A stretch of DNA of 17,756 nucleotides from assembly GCA_035509195.1 (NCBI GenBank), contig DATJLT010000276.1:1-17756 (forward strand), given 5' to 3'. This DNA is from Chersky-822 sp035509195 (GTDB lineage Bacteria > Actinomycetota > Actinomycetes > Streptosporangiales > Streptosporangiaceae). The translations under genes and the position numbers were made by a program. Within the stretch, counting starts at the first letter, position 1, and each line of letters begins with the position of its first letter. Of this stretch, positions 7,566-13,296 are shown in pieces. The notes below the pieces were generated by a model that was not told where the DNA came from, made no database searches, and saw nothing but the letters and a program-made list of their open reading frames with translations.

Positions 7566-10185
7566 CGGCGAAGCGGGCAGCGCGCCTGCGGATGCGATAA
7601 CCGGGCGTCCGGTGCCGGGGACCAGTACTGACCGGTGCCGGACGCCAGCGGTAAAACACGTACTTGCCAAGTTCGATCAGTGCCAGGTAGCTGACCACAA
7701 TCCCGATAAGGGCAAGGAAGAACAGGCCGGGCAGCGGCCGGAAGCCAAGCAGCCTGGCAAGCGGGCTGTAGGGCAGCACCATGCCGGCGACGACGACGCC
7801 GAAGGCGGCGAGCAGCAGGGGCACGCTCGGCCTGCTGCGGAAGAACGGTATCCGCCTGGTGCGGATCACGAAGATCACCAGCGTCTGGGTGGCCAGTGAC
7901 TCCACGAACCAGCCTGAGCGGAACTCGGTAGGCCCGGCGTGGAAGATCCACAGCATGATCCCGAACGTGACGAAGTCGAACACGGAGCTGATCGGGCCGA
8001 AGAAGAGCATGAACCGGCGTATGTAGCCCACATCCCAGCGGGTGGGCCTGGCCACGAGTTCTGGATCAACGTCATCGGTGGGGATCGTGAGCTGGCTGGA
8101 GTCGTATAGCAGGTTGTTGAGCAGGATCTGGGACGGCAGCATCGGCAGGAAGGCGAGGAACAGCGAGGCGCCCGCGGCGCTGAACATGTTACCGAAGTTG
8201 CTTGAGGTCCCCATCTGCACGTACTTGATCGTGTTGGCGAAGATCCGCCGGCCGCCCACGACGCCGTCGGCGAGCACGTCAAGGTTCTTTTCCAGCAGGA
8301 GCACGTCAGCGGCGTCCTTGGCCACGTCGGTCGCCGAGTCGACCGAGATCCCGACGTCGGCGGCATGCAGCGCGACGGCGTCGTTCACGCCGTCGCCAAG
8401 GAAAGCGACATCAGTGCCCGCCTGCCGCTGTGCCCTGACGACCAGTGCCTTGTGCTCAGGGCTGACCCTGGCGAACACGGTCGTGCGTGCCAGCAGTTCG
8501 CCTAGCCTGTCGCCTGCCTTGTCGATATCGGCCCCGGTCGCCACTTGGCCCGCCTCGAGGCCGAGATCGGCACACACCTTGGCGGCGACGACCGGGTTAT
8601 CGCCGGTCAGGATCTTGACCGTGATTCCCAGGCCGGCCAGGCGCCGCAGTGCCTTCGCCGCGCTCGGCTTGGGCGGGTCAAGGAACACGAGGAAGCCGCG
8701 GAACCGCAGGCCGTGCTCATCGCCAGCAGTGATCGCGGTCAGGCCAGGCGCGTCGCGCGTGGCGACGGCGATCACGCGGTTCCCCGCCGCGAACTCTTCG
8801 TCAAGCGCCTGGCGGACAGCGGCGGGGATGTCGGTACAGCGTTCGAGCAGCCCTTCAGGCGCGCCCTTGGTGATGATCATCCGATCGCCCTGGTCATCTT
8901 CTACCAGCACAGAGACCGCGCGGCGCTCATGGTCGAACGGCAGGATGGCCAGGCGGTGCCAGCGAGCGAGCGCGGCCTCCTGCCGCCCGGCCGCGGGTGA
9001 CTCCCACAAGGCGACGTCGAGCGGATTGCCTCCCGCCGCCTCGCCGTTCTCGACCACTGCCTCGTTGCACAGCAAGCCGAGCAGCAAAGGCTCGTCCGAG
9101 GCTGTGCCCTCCGCGTCCGCCGAGCGCATGAAGTGCAGGCTGCCCTCGGTCAGCGTGCCCGTCTTATCGGTGAAAAGCACCTCGATGTTGCCGAGATCCT
9201 CGATGCACACCAGGCGCTTGACCAGGACCTTGCGCTGCGCGAGTTGCCGCGAGCCCGCGGCCAGGCTGGTCGAGACCACGGCAGGAAGTAGCTGAGGCGA
9301 GATGCCGACCGCGATCGACAGCGAAAACAGCAGCGCGTCGATGACCGGCTTGTGCAGTGCCACGTTGATGACGAAGATCGCGCTGGTCAGCACGCCGGCC
9401 ACGACGACAAGCAAGATCGAGAACTGGCGAAGGCCGACCTGGAACTCGGTCTCTGGCGGCCGGGAGCCGAGCCCGACCGCGATCCGCCCGAACTCGGCCG
9501 CGCTCCCTGTCGCGACGACGACCGCCGTGCCCGAGCCCGACCTGACGACGGTCCCCATCAAGGCGCAGGAGCACAGTTCCGCTAGCTGGGTACCCGCGGC
9601 CACGCGCTCCGGTGACTTTTCGGCGGGCAGCGACTCGCCGGTCAGCACCGACTCGTCGCATTCGAGGCCCGCCGTTGTCAGCAGCCGCAGGTCTGCGGGA
9701 ACTACCTGTCCGAGTTGCAGGTCAACGACATCGCCAGGCACGAGCTCGGTCACGTCGACGGTGCGGGGATGACCGTCACGCAGGACGACGCAACTGTGCC
9801 GCACGCTCGAGTGCAGCGCTTCCGTCGTCTTCGCGGCCTTGTACTCGTTGGCGAACCCGAGTCCGACAGAGGCGGCGAGGATGATGCCGATGATGATCGC
9901 GTCGCTAGCCTGACCGAGGAAGGCCGACGCTACCGCGGTGACCGCGAGCAGGAGCAGCAGCGGCGAGCGTACCTGGTTCATCAGCACAGGCAGGGCGCGT
10001 GCCCGGTAAGAGCGGACCGCGTTCTGGCCTGTTGCCAGCAGCCTGCGCGCCGCTTCCTCGGCTGGCAGGCCGCTCGGGCCGCACCCTAGCCTGGCCAGGA
10101 CGTCCGCTGAGTCCATGGCGGCGGCTTCGGCCAGAGTCAGCGCCGGCGCTGTTGCCGCGGCTGTTGCCCCGGCCGGTGCCGTCAT
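7540..10185 (-). CDS. mgtA: Mg2+-importing P-type ATPase (MgtA/MgtB, P3B type)
   Basis: An 881-residue membrane P-type ATPase, the usual length for Mg2+-translocating MgtA/B. Visible motifs, N to C: actuator TGES, transmembrane SIAVGISPQLLP (MgtA-type replacement of the usual PEGL segment), phosphorylation site DKTGTLT with D340, nucleotide-site KGAPE, hinge GDGVND, and the diagnostic P3B stretches SSNFGNMFSAAGASLFLAFLP and LLNNLLYDSSQL. It should act in the cytoplasmic membrane. I chose ATG 10185, whose ATGA overlaps the stop of the upstream DUF1918 gene. A longer frame begins at 10284 but lies inside that gene. In mycobacteria a P-type ATPase (CtpF, a different subtype) belongs to the DosR regulon; here the divergent gap holds a DosR-like box. 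The 3' end overlaps the second Usp gene by 26 bp. Confidence 0.92.
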   Translation of the reverse strand: MTAPAGATAAATAPALTLAEAAAMDSADVLARLGCGPSGLPAEEAARRLLATGQNAVRSYRARALPVLMNQVRSPLLLLLAVTAVASAFLGQASDAIIIGIILAASVGLGFANEYKAAKTTEALHSSVRHSCVVLRDGHPRTVDVTELVPGDVVDLQLGQVVPADLRLLTTAGLECDESVLTGESLPAEKSPERVAAGTQLAELCSCALMGTVVRSGSGTAVVVATGSAAEFGRIAVGLGSRPPETEFQVGLRQFSILLVVVAGVLTSAIFVINVALHKPVIDALLFSLSIAVGISPQLLPAVVSTSLAAGSRQLAQRKVLVKRLVCIEDLGNIEVLFTDKTGTLTEGSLHFMRSADAEGTASDEPLLLGLLCNEAVVENGEAAGGNPLDVALWESPAAGRQEAALARWHRLAILPFDHERRAVSVLVEDDQGDRMIITKGAPEGLLERCTDIPAAVRQALDEEFAAGNRVIAVATRDAPGLTAITAGDEHGLRFRGFLVFLDPPKPSAAKALRRLAGLGITVKILTGDNPVVAAKVCADLGLEAGQVATGADIDKAGDRLGELLARTTVFARVSPEHKALVVRAQRQAGTDVAFLGDGVNDAVALHAADVGISVDSATDVAKDAADVLLLEKNLDVLADGVVGGRRIFANTIKYVQMGTSSNFGNMFSAAGASLFLAFLPMLPSQILLNNLLYDSSQLTIPTDDVDPELVARPTRWDVGYIRRFMLFFGPISSVFDFVTFGIMLWIFHAGPTEFRSGWFVESLATQTLVIFVIRTRRIPFFRSRPSVPLLLAAFGVVVAGMVLPYSPLARLLGFRPLPGLFFLALIGIVVSYLALIELGKYVFYRWRPAPVSTGPRHRTPGYRIRRRAARFAAKSLHRHR
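7541..7554. terminator. Possible bidirectional hairpin at convergent usp/mgtA ends
   Basis: CACCG-GTGC-CGGTG forms a 5-bp stem with a four-base loop, and the arms extend to CACCGG/CCGGTG. It lies within the overlap of two convergent coding ends, where transcripts from both strands must stop. There is no T-tract on either side, and the hairpin is short, so the call is weak. Confidence 0.2.
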
Positions 10186-10385
10186 GACTGGTGAGGGACT
10201 TCGGCGCCGGCCGGACGGACGGCCGGGATGACCCGCGTGTACTGATCGGGATCGACCATAGCGATATGTCCACTTCGTACCCATTTGACGATGTACGGCG
10301 GATGACCGTCGGCTCCGACGACATCGAGGATCAGCGCGGTGCTTCCCGAAGCCGTAAGTAGCTGGTCCCCTGCTCTAGCCATCAT
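10182..10385 (-). CDS. DUF1918 mini-protein, translationally coupled to mgtA
   Basis: A 67-residue protein with the DUF1918 pattern: MARAGDQLL at the start, then ILDVVGADGHPPYIVKW and GHIAMVDPDQYTRV, a small SH3-like beta barrel. The family is actinobacterial and its function is unknown. The start at 10385 has GGAGGT six bases upstream; a second ATG follows immediately at 10382. Its TGA overlaps the ATG of mgtA (ATGA), so the two are almost certainly co-translated. This suggests an accessory or sensing role for the transporter, or merely shared control by the divergent promoter region. Confidence 0.85.
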   Translation of the reverse strand: MMARAGDQLLTASGSTALILDVVGADGHPPYIVKWVRSGHIAMVDPDQYTRVIPAVRPAGAEVPHQS

Positions 10386-10538
10386 GTCCGCACCTCCGTC
10401 CTGTCACGCCCGGCCGGCTTCCTGCAAGCATCACCCGCGCGGCCACCTGGCGAGATGGGGCATAGAGCACTGAACGCCGGGACTTTCGGCCTGTAACATG
10501 TCTGTCGGCCGGATCGGTGCACAGGCGGGAGTCGCTGC
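10386..10538. promoter_or_regulatory. Divergent DUF1918-mgtA / devS control region
   Basis: This 153-bp non-coding gap lies between two outward-facing genes and must hold promoters in both directions. It contains the DosR-like palindrome at 10479-10492. A much weaker similarity (8 of 14, 10457-10470) lies exactly 22 bp to its left, about two helical turns. TAACAT (10494-10499) is a possible -10 for devS. GCGGGAG (10524-10530) is the devS ribosome site, and the complement of ACCTCC (10392-10397) is that of DUF1918. Confidence 0.6.
10479..10492. promoter_or_regulatory. Candidate DosR/DevR box in devS/mgtA divergent region
   Basis: GGGACTTTCGGCCT matches 11 of 14 positions of GGGACTWWAGTCCC. 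The left half-site GGGACTTT is perfect and the right half is imperfect. It is 47 bp upstream of the devS start and 94 bp upstream of the DUF1918-mgtA start, so it could serve autoregulation of the sensor and control of the transporter. The close match of the regulator's recognition helix to mycobacterial DevR supports use of the same DNA element. Confidence 0.5.
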
Positions 10539-12254
10539 GTGGGTACACCTGAGCGGAGCTCGCTGGTGGTGCCGCACCTGAAGCTCGATGAGCTGCTCAG
10601 CCAGCTTCAGTCCCGCCTGCAGGCGGTACTTGACACGAGGGACCGAGTCAACGCGCTGCTCGAGGCGGTAGTCGGCATCGGGTCAGAGGTGGAACTCGAG
10701 TCCGTGCTGCGGCGCATCACCGAGGCCGCCGTGCAGCTTGTGGACGCCAGGTACGGTGCGCTTGGCGTGATCGGAGAGGACGGCAGGCTTGCCGAATTCA
10801 TCCCGGTCGGACTTGACGAAGCCGAGATCATCGCGATCGATCACTGGCCGGAGGGCAAAGGGCTGCTCGGTGAGCTGATCACGCGGCCGAAGCCGCTGAG
10901 GACGCCAGATATCGCCGCTCACCCGCACTCCTCTGGCTTCCCGCCAGGTCATCCTCCGATGCGGACGTTCCTCGGAGCGCCCGTGCAGATCCGCGACGTC
11001 GTTTACGGCAACCTGTACCTCACGGACAAGCGCACCGGCGAGCCCTTCGACGAAGACGACGAGGCCCTGGTCATCGCGCTGGCGGCGGCGGCGGGCGCCG
11101 CGGTGGACAAGGCCAGGCTCTACGCGGACTCGCGCCGGCAGGAGCAATGGCTGAGGGCGACCGCCGAGGTCACCAGGCGCCTGCTCTCCGAAGCGCCGCC
11201 AGCGGAGATCCTTAGCCTGGTTACCGATCTGGCCAGGGACCTCTCGGCGGCTGACCTCGCGGTGCTTGCCCTGCCCGCGGCCGGGGGAGAGCACCTGATC
11301 ATCGAGCATGCCAGCGGCACGGGAGCCGCGGACGCCATCGGGCTGACACTCCCGGCGCGAGCGTCGGTATCTGGCATCGTGATGGACAACGGGCAGCCCT
11401 TGGCTGTGGCCGATTTCAGCAGCGATCCGCGGGTAGCGACCGCCGCGCGCGAGCACCTGGCGCTGGGGCCCGCTGTAGTCTTCCCGCTCGGGCCGCGCGG
11501 CGACGTGCGAGGAGTGCTGACCGCCGGGCGAAGGCCGGGATCCAAGCCGCTGTCAGCGGCGTCCGTCGAGATGATGACCACGTTCGCGGCGCAAGCAGGC
11601 ATCGGACTTGAACTGGCCGAACATCGCCGCGACGCCGAGCGCGTCGCTGTTTTCGCCGACCGCGACCGTATCGCCCGCCAGCTACACGACCTTGTTATCC
11701 AGCGCTTGTTCGCCACCGGCATGTCGCTGCAGGCCGCTACCGGCCTGCTGCCAGAAGGACCGGTCGCCGACCGGGTTTCGCAGGCCGTCGATGCCCTGGA
11801 TGAAACCATACGTGACATCAGGGCGACGATCTTCACGTTGCAGTCGCGGTCAGAACCCGACGAGCCTGGCCTGCGCGCCCGTGTCATGAACGTGGCCGAC
11901 GAGATGGCTCTCGCACTCGGCTTCCAGCCTTCGCTGCGGCTCGAAGGAACCTTGGACGCTGGCGTGCCAGAACGCACGGCCAAGGACCTGCTGCTCGCTC
12001 TCCGCGAAGCTCTGTCGAACGCCGCCAGGCACGCGCAGGCGACCAAGGTCGACGTGACGGTCCGCGCGGACGGTCAGCTTACGCTGACCGTGCAGGACGA
12101 CGGCTCCGGCATCGGCGAGACGAGCCGCCGCAGCGGCCTGGCCAATCTTGAGAAGAGGGCAAGTGCTCTCGGCGGGCAGCTAAGTCTTGAGACCGCCCCA
12201 GGCGAAGGCACGAGGCTCGAATGGGCCGTGCCGCTACCATCACGGGCCTGGTAG
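10539..12254 (+). CDS. devS: DevS/DosT-like two-GAF heme sensor histidine kinase
   Basis: A 571-residue NarX-type soluble histidine kinase with two GAF domains (about 50-200 and 220-365), HisKA_3 dimerisation domain with phospho-acceptor H383 in RIARQLHDLVIQRLF, and HATPase (EALSNAARHA, DDGSGIG, SGLANLEKRA). The first GAF is extremely close to Mycobacterium tuberculosis DevS/DosT. GHPPMRTFLG carries H138, equivalent to the proximal heme ligand H149, and LYLTDK carries Y160, equivalent to distal Y171. DevS E87 is glycine here (G76 in ARYGALG), as in DosT. It should sense O2, NO or CO through heme and phosphorylate the neighbouring regulator. The GTG start has GCGGGAG eight bases upstream. It is convergent with devR rather than in one operon. 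Confidence 0.95.
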   Translation: MGTPERSSLVVPHLKLDELLSQLQSRLQAVLDTRDRVNALLEAVVGIGSEVELESVLRRITEAAVQLVDARYGALGVIGEDGRLAEFIPVGLDEAEIIAIDHWPEGKGLLGELITRPKPLRTPDIAAHPHSSGFPPGHPPMRTFLGAPVQIRDVVYGNLYLTDKRTGEPFDEDDEALVIALAAAAGAAVDKARLYADSRRQEQWLRATAEVTRRLLSEAPPAEILSLVTDLARDLSAADLAVLALPAAGGEHLIIEHASGTGAADAIGLTLPARASVSGIVMDNGQPLAVADFSSDPRVATAAREHLALGPAVVFPLGPRGDVRGVLTAGRRPGSKPLSAASVEMMTTFAAQAGIGLELAEHRRDAERVAVFADRDRIARQLHDLVIQRLFATGMSLQAATGLLPEGPVADRVSQAVDALDETIRDIRATIFTLQSRSEPDEPGLRARVMNVADEMALALGFQPSLRLEGTLDAGVPERTAKDLLLALREALSNAARHAQATKVDVTVRADGQLTLTVQDDGSGIGETSRRSGLANLEKRASALGGQLSLETAPGEGTRLEWAVPLPSRAW

Positions 12255-12261
12255 CAGCCCG
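12243..12261. terminator. Stem-loop between convergent devS and devR ends
   Basis: CGGG-C-CTG and CAG-CCCG pair as a seven-base-pair stem with one bulged C and the loop GTAG, which spans the devS stop codon. It sits in the 23-bp gap plus the devS end, where the two convergent transcripts should terminate. No U-tract follows on either strand, so it would have to work as a GC hairpin alone or aid Rho-dependent ending. Confidence 0.3.
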
Positions 12262-12277
12262 GCGTTACCTCGCTGCC

Positions 12278-12952
12278 TTACTGATGGTCGTGCTCGTTTT
12301 CGCTGCGCACGCGGACGGCGAAGGCAGCCGCTTGCGTGCGCCGTTCCATGCCAAGCTTGGCGAACAGCGCGGACACGTAGTTCTTGACGGTCTTCTCGGC
12401 GAGGAACATCTTCTCCCCGATCTGCCGGTTGGTCAGTCCCTCGCCGATCAGGTCGAGTATCCGCCGTTCCTGCGGCGTCAGCCCGGCAAGCGGGTCGGCC
12501 TTCTGCGACTGGTCCCGCATCCGGCGCATGACACGGCTGGCGGCTTCCTGGTCAAGCAGGGAAGCGCCTCCGGCGATCGCGCGAACCGCGCCGACAAGGT
12601 CGGTGCCGCGAATCTGCTTGAGCGCGTATCCGGCCGCGCCCGCCATGATCGCGTCGAACAGCGCATCGTCATCGCCGAAAGAGGTCAGCATCAGGCACGC
12701 CACTTCCGGCATCTTCGACCGGATATCACGGCACACGCTGACGCCGTCCCCGTCGGGAAGCCTGACGTCAAGTACCGCGACATCCGGCCTGAGGGCCGGA
12801 ATCCTGGCGAGCGCCGATTCCGCGGTCCCTGCCTCGCCGACGACCTCGATATCGTCTTCGGCTTCAAGCAGTTCCCTAACCCCCCGCCGCACGATCTCGT
12901 GATCGTCAAGCAGGAAGACCTTGATTTTGCTGCCCGCAGCTGCGTTGCTCAT
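12278..12952 (-). CDS. devR: DevR/DosR-like response regulator (NarL/FixJ family)
   Basis: A 224-residue receiver plus LuxR-type HTH regulator. The receiver has the acidic pair D16-D17, phospho-acceptor D62 (VAVLDVRLPDGDG), T90 and K112. The output domain (LTPQERRILDLIGEGLTNRQI) ends with recognition helix AEKTVKNYVS; K187, K190 and N191 correspond to the DNA-contacting K179, K182 and N183 of M. tuberculosis DevR, and GMERRTQAA follows as in DevR. It should therefore bind DosR-type palindromes when phosphorylated by the adjacent kinase. The chosen ATG has no clear ribosome site, but CAGAAT lies at -12 to -7, fitting a leaderless transcript. A longer in-frame extension to 13081 shows no conserved residues and would cross the divergent promoter. 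Confidence 0.95.
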   Translation of the reverse strand: MSNAAAGSKIKVFLLDDHEIVRRGVRELLEAEDDIEVVGEAGTAESALARIPALRPDVAVLDVRLPDGDGVSVCRDIRSKMPEVACLMLTSFGDDDALFDAIMAGAAGYALKQIRGTDLVGAVRAIAGGASLLDQEAASRVMRRMRDQSQKADPLAGLTPQERRILDLIGEGLTNRQIGEKMFLAEKTVKNYVSALFAKLGMERRTQAAAFAVRVRSENEHDHQ

Positions 12953-13032
12953 CTTTGTATTCTGCCCCCAAGCATGAGGGCTCGTCCGCGTCTGCCGGGC
13001 GGCTGGCCTGGCCAGGTGGCAGAATTCAGGCG
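12953..13032. promoter_or_regulatory. Divergent devR / copper-operon promoter region with inverted CAGAAT elements
   Basis: This 80-bp gap contains an exact 8-bp inverted pair: ATTCTGCC at 12959-12966 and GGCAGAAT at 13018-13025. Each CAGAAT points at its own gene, about 7 bp before the devR ATG on one side and the small-protein ATG on the other. This is the spacing expected of a -10 hexamer for leaderless transcripts. A further perfect palindrome, CTGGCC-T-GGCCAG, lies at 13003-13015 and could be an operator, though GC-rich palindromes are common. No DosR-like box is visible here. Confidence 0.4.
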
Positions 13033-13296
13033 ATGGTGAGGACCGCTGACCATCCGGGCGGGCCCGGCCAGGCCGACGCACCCGGACAAAATGAGATTAG
13101 CCAGGCCGTGCGGGTGTGCGGGCTGGTGCTGGCGCTCGCGCTGCTGTTTCTCGCCGCCTACGCCACCGGTGCCGCACTCCGGCCGGTGAGGGACCGGTCG
13201 CATGCTCACGGGAGCCCCATGCACATGACGGGCACCGGCGCGGTCCATGCCCGCGCCGGTGCCCGCTACGGTGCCGGGAGCAACGCCGGTGACTGA
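13033..13296 (+). CDS. Small single-pass membrane protein with Met/His-containing tail, copper-operon leader gene
   Basis: An 87-residue protein not assignable to a named family. A hydrophilic N-terminus is followed by one transmembrane segment (about 28-49, VCGLVLALALLFLAAYATGAAL) and a tail with HAHGSPMHM at about residues 58-66. Interleaved His and Met suit Cu+ binding outside the membrane. Its TGA overlaps the GTG start of the copper ATPase by eight bases, so translation is coupled. I infer a periplasmic-side metal acceptor or chaperone for the exporter. ATG 13033 has CAGAAT about seven bases upstream and almost no ribosome site, as for a leaderless message. A longer frame to 12955 overlaps the promoter and is disfavoured. 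Confidence 0.65.
   Translation: MVRTADHPGGPGQADAPGQNEISQAVRVCGLVLALALLFLAAYATGAALRPVRDRSHAHGSPMHMTGTGAVHARAGARYGAGSNAGD

Noticed and set aside
7608..7642. Repeated CCGGTGCCGG around CAGTACTG near the mgtA 3' end
   Set aside because: It lies within mgtA coding sequence encoding a Pro/Arg-rich tail; the repetition follows from biased codons.
8042..9295. 417-residue open frame on the plus strand
   Set aside because: It lies antisense to mgtA, is rich in Ser/Arg/Pro/Ala, and shows no domain; it is a high-GC shadow of the P-type ATPase.
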